A DNA stretch of 64,000 nucleotides from CAZRXG01 sp964603985 (GCA_964603985.1 CAZRXG010000002.1:124001-188000), one strand, 5' to 3'; counted from the first letter of the stretch, positions 1-9,924 are shown. Translations and numbers: made by a program. Notes: a model not told the origin generated them from the sequence alone.

Positions 1-1
1 C

Positions 2-1297
2 CCCGGCTGCGGGGAGTGGAACACGATGGTCGAGGAGGTCGTCGCGCCGATTGGCACCGGCGGCGGTCGGCAGGTGGCCGGGGTGCGCTCCGAGCCGCTT
101 CGCCTGTCCGAGATCGAGGGAGACCCCTGGGAGCGGCTGCCCCTGCCCATCGAGGAGTTCTCGCGGGTGCTGGGCGGTGGGGTCGTGCCCGGCAGCCTGA
201 TCCTGATCGGCGGGGAGCCGGGGATCGGCAAGAGTACGCTGCTGCTGCAGGTCGTCGCCCTGATGGCCGACTACACCGGACCGGCCCTGTATGCCTCCGG
301 CGAGGAGTCGGCACGCCAGATCAAGATGCGCGCCGAGCGGCTGGGCATCACCACCGAGAACCTGTTCCTGGTCACGGAGACCAACCTGAGCGCGATCATC
401 AGCCACGTCGACACGATCCAGCCGCGCGTGCTGGTCATCGACTCGATCCAGACCACCTACAGCGACGCGCTCGATTCCGCGCCCGGCAACGTCAGCCAGG
501 TCAAACAGTGCGCCAGCGTGTTCCAGCAGCTCGCCAAAGAGAGCGGCCTGGCCGTCTTCCTGGTGGGCCACGTGACCAAGGAGGGCAGCATCGCCGGGCC
601 GCGCGTGCTGGAGCACATCGCCGACACCGTCCTCTACCTGGAGGGCGACGCGTTTCAGGCCTTCCGGCTGCTGAGGAGCGTCAAAAATCGCTTCGGCGCG
701 ACCTCCGAGGTGGGCGTCTTTGAGATGCGCGGGGACGGCATGGTCGAGGTGTTAAACCCTTCCGAAGCGTTCCTGGCAGAGCGCATGGTCAACGCGCCCG
801 GCTCGTCCATCGTCGTCACGATGGAGGGCACGCGCCCCCTGCTGGCCGAGGTGCAGGCGCTCGCCACCACGACCAGCTTCGCCAACCCGCGCCGCACGGC
901 CAACGGGGTTGACTTCAACCGCCTGCTGCTGCTGACCGCCGTCCTGACGCGCCGGGCGGGCATCCGCCTGTCGGAGCAGGACGTGTTCGTCAACGTGATC
1001 GGCGGGCTGCGCATTGACGAACCGGCTGCCGACCTGGCCATCGCGCTGGCGATTGCGTCCAGCACCAAAGACCGGCCCCTGCCCGCCGACCTGGCAGTCG
1101 TCGGCGAGATCGGGTTGAGCGGCGAGCTGCGCGCCGTCAGCCAGCTTCCCGCCCGGCTGAACGAGGCGGCCAAGCTGGGCTTCCGGCGGGCGCTGATCCC
1201 CAAGACGGTGCGCCGCAGCGGCGAGCCACTGCCCGAAGGGATTGAGCCGGTCGCCGTCCGCTCGCTCGACGAGGCAATGGACGCGGCGCTGCGTTAA
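2..1297 (+). CDS. radA: DNA repair protein RadA (Sms), 5' end missing
   Basis: RadA is a RecA-like branch-migration ATPase for recombination intermediates. The reading frame is already open at base 2, where it encodes PGCGEWNT, the end of the N-terminal C4 zinc finger, so the true start lies before the window; the first in-frame ATG at 26 is internal. The Walker A motif GGEPGIGKST is at 209-238 and the RadA signature KNRFG at 683-697. The C-terminal third has the Lon-like (S5-fold) domain typical of the family, with GGLRIDEPAADLA and VGEIGLSGELR. The length fits a protein lacking only its zinc finger and a few residues. It ends 17 bases before the next gene on the same strand. The identification is secure. 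Confidence 0.96.
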   Translation, partial: PGCGEWNTMVEEVVAPIGTGGGRQVAGVRSEPLRLSEIEGDPWERLPLPIEEFSRVLGGGVVPGSLILIGGEPGIGKSTLLLQVVALMADYTGPALYASGEESARQIKMRAERLGITTENLFLVTETNLSAIISHVDTIQPRVLVIDSIQTTYSDALDSAPGNVSQVKQCASVFQQLAKESGLAVFLVGHVTKEGSIAGPRVLEHIADTVLYLEGDAFQAFRLLRSVKNRFGATSEVGVFEMRGDGMVEVLNPSEAFLAERMVNAPGSSIVVTMEGTRPLLAEVQALATTTSFANPRRTANGVDFNRLLLLTAVLTRRAGIRLSEQDVFVNVIGGLRIDEPAADLAIALAIASSTKDRPLPADLAVVGEIGLSGELRAVSQLPARLNEAAKLGFRRALIPKTVRRSGEPLPEGIEPVAVRSLDEAMDAALR

Positions 1298-1314
1298 ACG
1301 AGAAAGGGCCATTG

Positions 1315-3759
1315 ATGGAACAAGAATCTTCCGGCACCGAGAGCCTATCGCAACAAACTCCCGTAGAGGCGGTAAAGCGTCCGCACGGCTGCCTGACGGC
1401 CTTCCTGGTGTCGATCCCGCTGTTTGTTGCCATGCTGGGTGGCATCATGTGGCTGTTCAGTTTTCTGTTTCGCATGGAGTCCCCCAGCTCGCAGCTTCAC
1501 ACCGGGGTCGGGGCTGCCTACGCCGCAGTTCTGCTCGTCCCCTTCACGCCGGTCGCAATCCTGCTGCGCGGCGAGCGCTTCGCGCTGTGGCGCGGGGTTG
1601 CCCTGACGCTCGCGCTGGCGGGCGGCCACGCGGCGCTGGGCGGTGCCATTCTGTCCATCGATTTTGCTCTCCCCTGGCCGGGGCTGCCCGCCGCACTGCT
1701 GCCGGTTGTCTCGCTGATCTACGGGCTGGCCGTCGTCATGGCCGGGCGCAGGCGATTCCTGCACCGCCCTTCCCTGGAGCTGATCTTCCTGGGCGTGGGG
1801 CTGGCGATGCTGCTCTCGATCCCCTGGGTGATCGTCGGCGCGCTGGGCCTTCTGTCCGAGGCGCTGCTCGCCATCCTGGAGGCCGCCGGGGCGGGGCTGG
1901 TGAGCGCGGTTCTGCTCGCGACGCTCTTCTTTTACGACCGGGAAATGCCGCGCCGTCGCCCGTTCTGGTCGGCGGTGCTGGTCGGTGTGACCTTCTGGGC
2001 GCTCAAGGCCGGGCTGCTGGCGATACGCGGCTACTGGGTGCAGGGCATAGAGCTTTCACTGACGCTGGTCCCCTTCGGCTTCGTGGCGGGCGTGCTGCTC
2101 ACCCTCGACGCCGAAGACGACTCCCTGCACTCGTGGTGGTCGGTGCTGGCCTTCTTCTTCGTCGTCTTCCTGATCCCCTTCGCGTGGACGGAGGGCTTCG
2201 AAGGCGACTGGATGATGGACGACATGACACCGGCCTGGATGCCGGGGCTGATCGCCGGGCAGGCTGCCGGGTGGGTGTTGGGGGCAGTGGCGCTGATCGC
2301 CCACCCCTGGCTGGACAGGTTTACCTCGCACCGGCTACCCTATGCCGGTCTTGGCGGCGGGGCAACGGTGATGCTGCTGGCCGCTTACCTGAGCTTTGGG
2401 CAGCCGGGCCTGCAACCCAACGTGTTCTTTGTAGTGCTGGCCGATCAGGCCAACACCGATTTCGCGCAGGACATCGAAGACCGCGGCAAGCGCATGGCGG
2501 CGGTCTACCAGACGCTGACCGCGCACGCCCTGGACTCGCAGGCCGATCTGCGTGCCTTTCTCGACGCGCGGGGGGCTGTTTACACGCCTTACTATCTGGT
2601 CAACGGGATCGAGGTCGAGGGGACGCCTCTCCTGCGCCGCCAGATCGCCGCCCGGCCTGATGTGGCCTACGTGCTCAACAGCCCCCACACGCGCCCACTG
2701 CCCCCGTTTTCACAGCCCACCGCGTCCGACAGCTCCGGCGTCGGGCCGCCGGAAACGCTGCCTTGGGGCGTCGATCAGATGGACGCCGAACTGGTATGGG
2801 AGGAGTTCGGCATCACCGGCGAGGGGATCATCGTCGGCCACGCCGACAGCGGCGTCGATTGGACGCACCCGGCCCTGCGAAGCCAGTACGTCGGCGCGGC
2901 GGGCGATCACGACTACACCTGGTTTGATCCCTGGTACGGCACGACCGAGCCTACCGATCACGGCGGGCACGGCACACACACGCTCGGCATCATCCTGGGC
3001 CAGGACGGGATCGGCATCGCGCCGGACGCGCAGTGGATCGCCTGCCGGAATCTGGCCCATAACCTGGGCAACCCGGCCTACTACCTGGACTGCATGCAGT
3101 TTTTTCTTGCCCCCCACCCGCAGGACGGCGACCCCTTCACCGAGGGAGATCCCTCACGCGGGGCGCACGTGACCAACAACTCGTGGGGCTGCCCGCCGGA
3201 GGAGGGCTGCGACGGCCTGACCCTGCCCATCGCCATCAGGCACCTGCGCAACGCCGGGCAGATGTTCGTCGTCAGCGCAGGCAACGAAGGCCCTGAGTGC
3301 AGCACCGTCTGGTCACCGGCCACCGCCGACGAAGCCTTCAGCGTGGGGGCGATTGACCGGTACGAGACGATCACCGGGTTCAGCAGCCGGGGGCCGGTCC
3401 TGCTTGACGAGAGCGGGCGGGTCAAGCCGGATGTCGTCGCGCCGGGGGTGGACATCTACTCCAGCAAACCGGCGGGGGTGGAGGTCTATCCCGGCGAGTC
3501 GGTTGGCTACGCGGCATGGAGCGGCACCTCGATGGCCGGACCGCACGTCACCGGGTTGGTGGTGCTGCTCTGGTCGGCCAACCCGGCGCTGATCGGGGAC
3601 ATCGACGCCACCGAGCAGATCATCACCGGCACAGCCCACTACGTGGCCGCGCCGGGTCTGTGTGGGGGCGGGACGGACGCGCCGAATAACGTCTACGGGT
3701 ATGGTTATATCGACGCGTTGGACGCCATCCGGGCGGCGTTGGGCGTACCCGAACAATGA
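1315..3759 (+). CDS. Polytopic membrane protein fused to a subtilisin-like (S8) serine protease
   Basis: The 814-residue protein starts at ATG 1315, with AGAAAGGG at 1301-1308 as ribosome binding site; a TTG directly before it is an alternative start. Residues about 20-370 form many hydrophobic segments. A stretch of about 95 residues follows that resembles an I9-type propeptide (FFVVLADQA, then RPDVAYVLNSP). The rest is a subtilase domain with all three catalytic residues: Asp511 in HADSGVD, His552 in GGHGTH and Ser739 in GTSMAGPH. The protease domain should lie outside the cell, anchored by the membrane region. Cys-rich loops (WGCPPEEGC) suggest disulfides. The protease call is firm. The role of the membrane part and the substrate are unknown. 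Confidence 0.9.
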   Translation: MEQESSGTESLSQQTPVEAVKRPHGCLTAFLVSIPLFVAMLGGIMWLFSFLFRMESPSSQLHTGVGAAYAAVLLVPFTPVAILLRGERFALWRGVALTLALAGGHAALGGAILSIDFALPWPGLPAALLPVVSLIYGLAVVMAGRRRFLHRPSLELIFLGVGLAMLLSIPWVIVGALGLLSEALLAILEAAGAGLVSAVLLATLFFYDREMPRRRPFWSAVLVGVTFWALKAGLLAIRGYWVQGIELSLTLVPFGFVAGVLLTLDAEDDSLHSWWSVLAFFFVVFLIPFAWTEGFEGDWMMDDMTPAWMPGLIAGQAAGWVLGAVALIAHPWLDRFTSHRLPYAGLGGGATVMLLAAYLSFGQPGLQPNVFFVVLADQANTDFAQDIEDRGKRMAAVYQTLTAHALDSQADLRAFLDARGAVYTPYYLVNGIEVEGTPLLRRQIAARPDVAYVLNSPHTRPLPPFSQPTASDSSGVGPPETLPWGVDQMDAELVWEEFGITGEGIIVGHADSGVDWTHPALRSQYVGAAGDHDYTWFDPWYGTTEPTDHGGHGTHTLGIILGQDGIGIAPDAQWIACRNLAHNLGNPAYYLDCMQFFLAPHPQDGDPFTEGDPSRGAHVTNNSWGCPPEEGCDGLTLPIAIRHLRNAGQMFVVSAGNEGPECSTVWSPATADEAFSVGAIDRYETITGFSSRGPVLLDESGRVKPDVVAPGVDIYSSKPAGVEVYPGESVGYAAWSGTSMAGPHVTGLVVLLWSANPALIGDIDATEQIITGTAHYVAAPGLCGGGTDAPNNVYGYGYIDALDAIRAALGVPEQ

Positions 3760-3810
3760 AGAAAAAAGCGGGCCGGATTATGTAAACTGCCAGTTGAGGG
3801 GTGAATCACC

Positions 3811-5619
3811 TTGAACGGCGATGTGGTTTTTGTTCTGGCCGTTGCGGGAGCGGCGCTGCTGCTCTTCGTGACCGAACTGTTCCCGCCCGATATCGTGGCC
3901 CTGCTGGTGCTGCTCGCACTGGGGCTGGGTGGCATCCTCGACACCGGTCCCCTGTTCAGCGGCTTCGGCAGCCCCGTGATTCTGACCCTGGTGGGGCTTT
4001 TCATGCTCACCTCGGCGCTGTACCACACAGGGGTGATGGCCTATCTCAGCCAACTGCTGCTCCACCTGACACAGCAGGCAGACGAGCGCGTGCTGGTCGG
4101 CCTGCTGTCGCTGGCGGCGGGCCTGATGGCGATGCTGATGTCTGCGGTGGCGGCGGTTGCCCTCGTCGCGCCGATTGGCAGCTACATCGCCAACCAGCGC
4201 AACACCAGCCCTTCCAAGCTGCTGATGCCCATCGCGTTTGGCGGGGTGCTGGGCAGCGGGGCGACCCTGCTCTCCAACCGGAACCTGCTGCTGGCCGAGA
4301 TGCTCACCGAGCGCGGGCTTCCCACGTTTGGCCTGCTGGACTTCCTGCCGGTCGGCGGGCCGATTGCGCTGCTGGGGATCATCTACCTGGCGCTGCTTGG
4401 CCCTACATTGTTGGGCGAGCGCGCGCCCCTCGACCGCTGGGGTGCGCTTCAGCAGGCACGCCACGAGCTGACGCGCACCTACCGCCTGAGCCAGCGTCTG
4501 TTCGAGGCGGAGGTGCCATCGAGCTCCAGGCTGGTTGGCAAGACGGTGGCAGAGAGCAACCTGGGAGCGGATTACGGCGTGACCATCGCGGCGCTGGTGC
4601 GGGGGCGGCAGACGTTCTCACCGCCCGATCCCGGCATGCGCCTGCATGCCGACGACTGGCTGTTGCTGGGCGGGCGGCCCAACGACGTTGCGTCGGCTGT
4701 GATCGACCTGAAGCTGGCGGTGAGCGACCCCGACGAGCGGCGCGAGGAAGTGCTGTTCGCCAACAGCACCGAACTGGCCGAGGTGGTGCTCTCGCCGCAC
4801 AGCGACCTGGTCGGCAAGACGCTGGGCCGCATCAACTTCCGTGAGAAGTACGGCCTCAACGTGCTGGCTATCTGGCAGAACGGTCGCCCGTATCGCTCGC
4901 ACCTAGCCGAGCGCCCGCTCGGTCGGGGCGACGCGCTGCTGATCCAGGGTGCGCCTGAGCAGCTGCGAATCCTCAACCGGGAACCGGACTTCATCGTGCT
5001 GACGCAGTTGCCGGAGGTTCCCGAAAACACCGACAAGGCAACCATCGCCGTCGTCATCCTGGCACTCTTTTTGGTCGTCGTCGCCTTCAAGTGGCTACCG
5101 GCGTCGCTGGCCGCGCTGCTCGGCGCCATCGCCGTGGTCGCGACCGGCTGCGAGACGATAGAGCAGGCACGCGAGAGCATCCAGTGGCAGACGCTTTTCC
5201 TGATCGGCGGGATGCTGCCGCTGGCGACCGCCCTGGAGCAGACGGGCGCAGCCGACCTGTTGATCGACACGCTGGTGCGCCCATTGGAACCTCTGGGGCC
5301 ACATGTCATCCTGCTGGCTTTCTTCCTGGTGACGGTCGGCCTGGCGCAGTTAACCTCCGGTTCGGCGGCCACGTTGATCGTAGGGCCGCTGGCGATCACG
5401 ACCGCCCTGCACAACGGTCTGAATCCCCAGTCGTTTGCGCTGGCGGTGGCGATGGGCACGGCAACGGCCACCCTATCGCCGGTGGGCCACCCGGCCAACC
5501 TGATGGTCATGGGGCTGGGCGGCTACCGCTTCCGGGATTACGCCGCGCTGGGTTTCCCACTGGTGCTGATCGCGGGGGCCGGGGTGCTGCTGCTGATCCC
5601 GCGCCTGTACCCGTTCTGA
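3811..5619 (+). CDS. SLC13/DASS-family transporter with two central TrkA-C (RCK_C) domains
   Basis: This 602-residue integral membrane protein has two hydrophobic halves, about residues 1-200 and 410-602, around a soluble centre. The centre holds two tandem TrkA-C-like domains (about 210-295 and 305-395), each with the pattern LVGKT...YG...(A/V)L. This architecture is typical of the bacterial CitT/SLC13 branch that moves dicarboxylates, sulfate or similar anions with sodium; the soluble domains probably bind a regulatory ligand. The start is TTG 3811, chosen because GAGGGGTG lies at 3796-3803 with ideal spacing and no other start fits. The second half carries a LTSGSAATLIVGP stretch like the substrate-binding loops of the family. 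The substrate cannot be read from the sequence. Confidence 0.88.
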   Translation: MNGDVVFVLAVAGAALLLFVTELFPPDIVALLVLLALGLGGILDTGPLFSGFGSPVILTLVGLFMLTSALYHTGVMAYLSQLLLHLTQQADERVLVGLLSLAAGLMAMLMSAVAAVALVAPIGSYIANQRNTSPSKLLMPIAFGGVLGSGATLLSNRNLLLAEMLTERGLPTFGLLDFLPVGGPIALLGIIYLALLGPTLLGERAPLDRWGALQQARHELTRTYRLSQRLFEAEVPSSSRLVGKTVAESNLGADYGVTIAALVRGRQTFSPPDPGMRLHADDWLLLGGRPNDVASAVIDLKLAVSDPDERREEVLFANSTELAEVVLSPHSDLVGKTLGRINFREKYGLNVLAIWQNGRPYRSHLAERPLGRGDALLIQGAPEQLRILNREPDFIVLTQLPEVPENTDKATIAVVILALFLVVVAFKWLPASLAALLGAIAVVATGCETIEQARESIQWQTLFLIGGMLPLATALEQTGAADLLIDTLVRPLEPLGPHVILLAFFLVTVGLAQLTSGSAATLIVGPLAITTALHNGLNPQSFALAVAMGTATATLSPVGHPANLMVMGLGGYRFRDYAALGFPLVLIAGAGVLLLIPRLYPF

Positions 5620-5634
5620 GTTCTCATACTAACC

Positions 5635-5664
5635 TCGACGCGCGAAAGCCGCCCGTGCTATAAT
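5635..5664 (+). promoter_or_regulatory. Predicted sigma-70 promoter for gatCA
   Basis: The -10 box TATAAT at 5659-5664 is preceded by TGC, an extended -10. A weak -35 (TCGACG, 5635-5640) lies 18 bases upstream. It sits 42 bases before the gatC start, in the gap after the transporter gene. Confidence 0.6.
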
Positions 5665-5705
5665 CGCGGGCGCTTTTATCTTGCTGCCGCCCCTGGGGAA
5701 ATACA

Positions 5706-5993
5706 ATGCCTATCAGTCTGGAAGATGTCGAACACATCGCAGAGTTGGCCAAGCTGGCGCTCACCGACGAAGAGAAGGCCCGCTTCGGCGAACAGCTATC
5801 TGCCATCCTGGATTACGCCGCCCGTCTGCAGGAGATCGACACGGGTGACATCCCGCCGACGGCCAGCGTGCTGCCGCTGGACACGGTGCTGCGCGAGGAT
5901 CAATCCCGGCCCGGCCTGCCGACCCAAGAAGCGCTCGCCAACAGCGAAGATGCCCACGACGACATGTTCCGCGTCAGCGCGGTGATGGAGTAG
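5706..5993 (+). CDS. gatC: Aspartyl/glutamyl-tRNA(Asn/Gln) amidotransferase subunit C
   Basis: GatC is the small scaffold of the GatCAB complex, which amidates Glu-tRNA(Gln) and/or Asp-tRNA(Asn) in bacteria lacking GlnRS or AsnRS. The 95-residue product has the family pattern: ISLEDVEHIAELAKLAL near the start, then the FGEQLSAILDYAARLQEIDT helix and a C-terminal MFRVSAVME. The start ATG 5706 has GGGGA about 8 bases upstream. The stop is 7 bases before gatA, so the two form an operon. gatB is not in the window. Confidence 0.95.
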   Translation: MPISLEDVEHIAELAKLALTDEEKARFGEQLSAILDYAARLQEIDTGDIPPTASVLPLDTVLREDQSRPGLPTQEALANSEDAHDDMFRVSAVME

Positions 5994-6000
5994 GTGCGCT

Positions 6001-7461
6001 ATGGCCGACCTGACCGACCTGACCATCAGCCAGGCTCACGCCCACCTGAGCGCGGGTGACATTTCCTCGGTCGAGCTTACGCAGGCATACCTGGATCGCA
6101 TCGAGGCGCTGAACGGGCCGATCAACGCCTTCCTGACCGTCACCGCCGGGCGGGCGCTGGAGCAGGCTCGCCGGGCGGACGAGCAGCGCGGGGACGGCAA
6201 GGACAACCCGCTGCTCGGCATCCCGCTGGCTTACAAAGACGTGCTCTGCACCCAGGGCGTCGAGACAACCTGCGGCTCGAAAATCCTGGAGGGCTACCTC
6301 CCGCCCTATACGGCCACCGCCATCCAGAAGCTCGAAGCGCTGGGCGCGGTGATGCTGGGCAAAACCAACATGGACGAGTTCGCGATGGGATCTTCGACCG
6401 AGAACTCGGCCTACGGCGTCACCCGCAACCCCTGGGACACAGGGCGCGTCCCCGGCGGCTCAAGCGGGGGCAGCGCGGCAGCCGTCGCCGCCAGGATGGC
6501 ACCCGGCGCGCTCGGCACGGACACCGGGGGCAGCATCCGGCAGCCAGCCTCGCTCTGCGGCGTGGTCGGCCTGAAGCCCGGCTACGGACGGGTGTCACGC
6601 TACGGGCTGGTGGCCTTTGCGTCCTCGCTCGACCAGATCGGCCCCCTCGCGCACAGCGTCGCCGATATCGCCCTGATCATGAACGCCATCGCGGGCCACG
6701 ACCCGCTCGACTCGACCTCGATGCCGCTGGACGTTCCCGATTACACGGCGGCGCTGGGGCCTGACCTCAAGGGAGTGCGGGTAGGTATCCCCGGAGAATA
6801 CTTCGTCGCGGGGATCGAGCCGGGCGTCGAAGCTGCCGTCCGGGCGGCCATCGAGACGCTGCGTGACCTCGGCGCGGAAACCAGGGAGATCTCGCTACCG
6901 CACACCGACCTGGCCTTGCCGGTCTACTACCTCGTCGCCCCGGCGGAGGCGTCGGCCAACCTGGCGCGCTTCGACGGCGTGCGCTACGGGCCGCGCGTCG
7001 CGGGCGACGGGATGTGGGACACCTACCGCCAGACGCGCGGGGCGGGCTTCGGCCCGGAGGTCAAGCGGCGCGTCATGCTGGGAACGTACGCGCTCTCGGC
7101 GGGCTACTATGACGCCTACTACCTCCAGGCGCAGAAGGTACGCACGCTGATCAAGCAGGACTTCGAGGAGGCGTTTGGCGAGGTAGACGTGATCGCCTGC
7201 CCGACCTCGCCCACCACTGCCTTCAAGATCGGCGAGCGCGTCGATGACCCATTGCAGATGTACCTGTCCGACGTGTTCACGCTGGCCGTCAACCTGGCCG
7301 GGATCGGCGGGCTTACCCTGCCGTGCGGCTTTGACGAGTCGGGGCTGCCCGTCGGGCTGCAACTGATCTGCCCGGCCTTCAGTGAGGAACGGGTTCTGCA
7401 CGTGGGTCACGCCTACGAGCAGGCGACCGACTGGGGCAGCCGGGCACCCGGCACGAGTTAG
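6001..7461 (+). CDS. gatA: Aspartyl/glutamyl-tRNA(Asn/Gln) amidotransferase subunit A
   Basis: GatA is the glutaminase subunit of GatCAB, releasing ammonia for tRNA-dependent amidation. The 486-residue protein is full length and carries the amidase signature with the Ser-cisSer-Lys triad: Lys in PLAYKDVLC, the GGSSGGSAAAVAA glycine/serine loop and the nucleophile stretch GTDTGGSIRQPAS. The end of gatC supplies the ribosome binding region (GGAGTAGG) for ATG 6001, which suggests translational coupling. Promoter and operon start lie at 5635. The assignment is secure. Whether it amidates Asn, Gln or both tRNAs is not visible. Confidence 0.97.
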   Translation: MADLTDLTISQAHAHLSAGDISSVELTQAYLDRIEALNGPINAFLTVTAGRALEQARRADEQRGDGKDNPLLGIPLAYKDVLCTQGVETTCGSKILEGYLPPYTATAIQKLEALGAVMLGKTNMDEFAMGSSTENSAYGVTRNPWDTGRVPGGSSGGSAAAVAARMAPGALGTDTGGSIRQPASLCGVVGLKPGYGRVSRYGLVAFASSLDQIGPLAHSVADIALIMNAIAGHDPLDSTSMPLDVPDYTAALGPDLKGVRVGIPGEYFVAGIEPGVEAAVRAAIETLRDLGAETREISLPHTDLALPVYYLVAPAEASANLARFDGVRYGPRVAGDGMWDTYRQTRGAGFGPEVKRRVMLGTYALSAGYYDAYYLQAQKVRTLIKQDFEEAFGEVDVIACPTSPTTAFKIGERVDDPLQMYLSDVFTLAVNLAGIGGLTLPCGFDESGLPVGLQLICPAFSEERVLHVGHAYEQATDWGSRAPGTS

Positions 7462-7509
7462 GGGCGCACCACGGCGCGCTTCCTCTTTCCACCTCTCAGG
7501 ACTGATTCA

Positions 7510-9858
7510 ATGGGCACCGAGCAAGGTGATACCGCAACCCAACCTCAAACGCTGCCGCTCTGGCTGAGAGCGGTTCTGACCACCCAGGCTGCTGTGCAGT
7601 GGGCCGCGTTCGCCGCCGTCGTGTGGTTCCTGCCGGACGGCTGGGTGACGGTCTTCAACCTGTCCCCGCCGCGCGCCGGGGCTTTGATGCTGATCGTGGC
7701 CGGGATTCTCAGCCTGTTGGCGGCGCTGGCCTGGCTGCTCCCCCGCAACACCCTGCTGCTGGCAGCATACGGGATTCTGGAGCGGGTGAGCAGACACCCG
7801 ATCACTGTCGTGGTCGTCGGGCTTTGCGTGGCAGCGTCCCTCTATTTCTTCCAGGAGGCGTACCTGCTCGGCTGGGCGGGCCACGTCCTGCTCGGCGTCC
7901 AGGTTCTGCTGATCGCGCTGCTGCTTTACCTCACCAACCCGGTTGACTGGCTTGAGCAGGACGGCAGGACGCTGGCGCTGGTCCCGGTCTTTGTGATACT
8001 GCTGGGCCTGGGGCTGCGCCTGTGGATGATGCTGTGTGACTTCGTCTGGACGGACGAGGGATACCGGCTGGGCGCAATCGCCAACATGCTTCAGGGCAAG
8101 GGACTGACCCCCCTGATGTCCCACTTCCCCGACAACGTTTCCATCACGCCCTGGCGGGGATACGCTTTTGCGCTGTACGGCCTGTGGGCCAGGATCTTCG
8201 GGTTGGGGCTGATGCGGGCGCGCGCCCTGTCCTACATTCTGGGGGCGCTGGCCCTGATCCCCATCCACGCCACGACCAGGATGCTGTACGACCGGCGGAC
8301 GGCATTGCTGACGACGAGCTTCGCCGCGCTCAGCCTGCTGTTTATGCGGACGACAATCGCCCGGAACGACGCGTTCCCTATGCTGGCGATGAGCGCGGTC
8401 GTGTGGCTGCACGTCTACGCCCGCCAGCGGGAGAAGCCCCTGCTGCACGTCGCGGTCGGGCTGCTGGCCGGGCTGGCGCTGGAGACTCACCTGACCGTCC
8501 TGGTCGTCTTCGTCGCGGTGGGGGGCTACTACGCCGTGGACTACCTCGCCGGGGCACTGCGCAAAGAAGCCCGCTGGCTGAGGGCGGCACCATTGTGGTA
8601 CTTCCTGGCGGGGGCAATACCGGGGCTGTTGCTCTTCTACGCTGTGCACGTCGTGATCCCGCCTTACTCCCTCGAACGCTTCATGGCTTCAATGGGCACG
8701 GGCACACCGGGCGGCAGCCTCGCGTCGGTGGGCAACTTCGTGGCGTGGCGGCTCGATACGGCGGGTTACCGGCTGCGCGTGCTGTGGCGCTTCTCCTGGC
8801 CTGAGAGCCTGCTCATCCTCGCGGCCACCCTCGCGGCGCTCATCCGGCGCACAAAGGGTGACCGGCACTGGCTGCTGCTGATGGTTTTCTTGCAGCTTGG
8901 CTACGTCCTCGTGGAGGTCAACGGCACCATCCGCCACACGCTGTACGGGCTTCCGATCCTGCTCGGCTCGACGGGCGCGCTGATCACCTACGGGCTGGGC
9001 AGGCAGGAGGGCGCAAGCTCGCTGTGGAGAAGGCTCGCCTACGCCGGGATCGTGGTCACACTCGCGGCCTGGGCGGTCGGCAACATCCAGGAGCACAACC
9101 AGGGCCGACTGATCTGGAAGAACGAGCGCCAACCGGTGCTGGAATACATCCGTGCCAACCTCCCTCCCGACTCCGGCATCATCGCACCGGCCAGTTATTA
9201 CCCCTACCTGATCGAGTACCAGAACTTCCTGCATCCCTACCACCCCATCGTTGACAAAGGTCCGGCGCTGATTGGGATGGAGACCGAGGCGTACTGGCAG
9301 AACGTGCTCCTGGAGACGTGGCCGGTGGCCCGCATCGAAGCGCCTGAGTACCCTAACCCGCAACTGGCCGTCCACCTGACCTACATGGCCGCCCGCCACG
9401 CCGAGGAAGTTGTGCCCGGCCTGTGGGTCGTTGCCGACGGCGACCTGCGCACCGACGCCGCTTACGTCCAGACGGACGGCGACGCCGCACTGCTGATGGT
9501 GGCGCACGTCAGCCTGCCGCCGTCCGTCGAGGCAGGCTCCGCGCTGCGCCTCGACAGTCTGTGGATCACCCGCAGCGACATCGGAGAGGACTATCTGGCG
9601 ACCCTTGCCCTGCTCAATGCAGAGGGACAGCCCGTCGTGGAGGCGGAGCAGCAACTGGTCAGCGGGTGGGCAGGCGTGCCGACCTCCGGCTGGTCTGCCA
9701 ACCAGTTCCACGACGCCGCGCTGATTGTGGAGCTGCCCGGCGATCTGGCTCCGGGCGTGTACCGTCTGCACCTCAGCCTGTACACGCAAACCGGCGGGGG
9801 TTCAGCCTGCGAGCCGGGCTGCCGGTTCGTCGTGGACGAAGTTAGGGTCGCGCCTTAG
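7510..9858 (+). CDS. GT39-like membrane glycosyltransferase (ArnT/PMT type)
   Basis: This 782-residue protein has about 12 hydrophobic segments (to about residue 515) and a soluble C-terminal domain of about 260 residues. The first luminal loop reads TDEGYRLGAIA, matching the Asp-Glu motif (DEa.Y) that GT39/GT83 lipid-linked sugar transferases use as catalytic and metal site. The C-terminal domain is beta-rich with WITRSDIGEDY and a closing Cys pair (CEPGC). The likely role is transfer of a sugar from a polyprenyl-phosphate carrier to an exported protein or glycolipid. CAGGA precedes ATG 7510. A related protein is encoded at 30521-32653. Acceptor and sugar are unknown. Confidence 0.78.
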   Translation: MGTEQGDTATQPQTLPLWLRAVLTTQAAVQWAAFAAVVWFLPDGWVTVFNLSPPRAGALMLIVAGILSLLAALAWLLPRNTLLLAAYGILERVSRHPITVVVVGLCVAASLYFFQEAYLLGWAGHVLLGVQVLLIALLLYLTNPVDWLEQDGRTLALVPVFVILLGLGLRLWMMLCDFVWTDEGYRLGAIANMLQGKGLTPLMSHFPDNVSITPWRGYAFALYGLWARIFGLGLMRARALSYILGALALIPIHATTRMLYDRRTALLTTSFAALSLLFMRTTIARNDAFPMLAMSAVVWLHVYARQREKPLLHVAVGLLAGLALETHLTVLVVFVAVGGYYAVDYLAGALRKEARWLRAAPLWYFLAGAIPGLLLFYAVHVVIPPYSLERFMASMGTGTPGGSLASVGNFVAWRLDTAGYRLRVLWRFSWPESLLILAATLAALIRRTKGDRHWLLLMVFLQLGYVLVEVNGTIRHTLYGLPILLGSTGALITYGLGRQEGASSLWRRLAYAGIVVTLAAWAVGNIQEHNQGRLIWKNERQPVLEYIRANLPPDSGIIAPASYYPYLIEYQNFLHPYHPIVDKGPALIGMETEAYWQNVLLETWPVARIEAPEYPNPQLAVHLTYMAARHAEEVVPGLWVVADGDLRTDAAYVQTDGDAALLMVAHVSLPPSVEAGSALRLDSLWITRSDIGEDYLATLALLNAEGQPVVEAEQQLVSGWAGVPTSGWSANQFHDAALIVELPGDLAPGVYRLHLSLYTQTGGGSACEPGCRFVVDEVRVAP

Positions 9859-9924
9859 TACGCTGTCCGAGACGTTCGCGGCTTCCCCACCCCGGCGTGT
9901 GGCAGGAAGCTGCCGCGCCCTGGT

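Noticed and set aside
4572..5510. Long minus-strand ORF opposite the SLC13 gene (and similar ORFs opposite other genes)
   Set aside because: High GC produces long open frames on the opposite strand. These lack ribosome sites and show Arg/Ser/Pro-rich composition with no family pattern.
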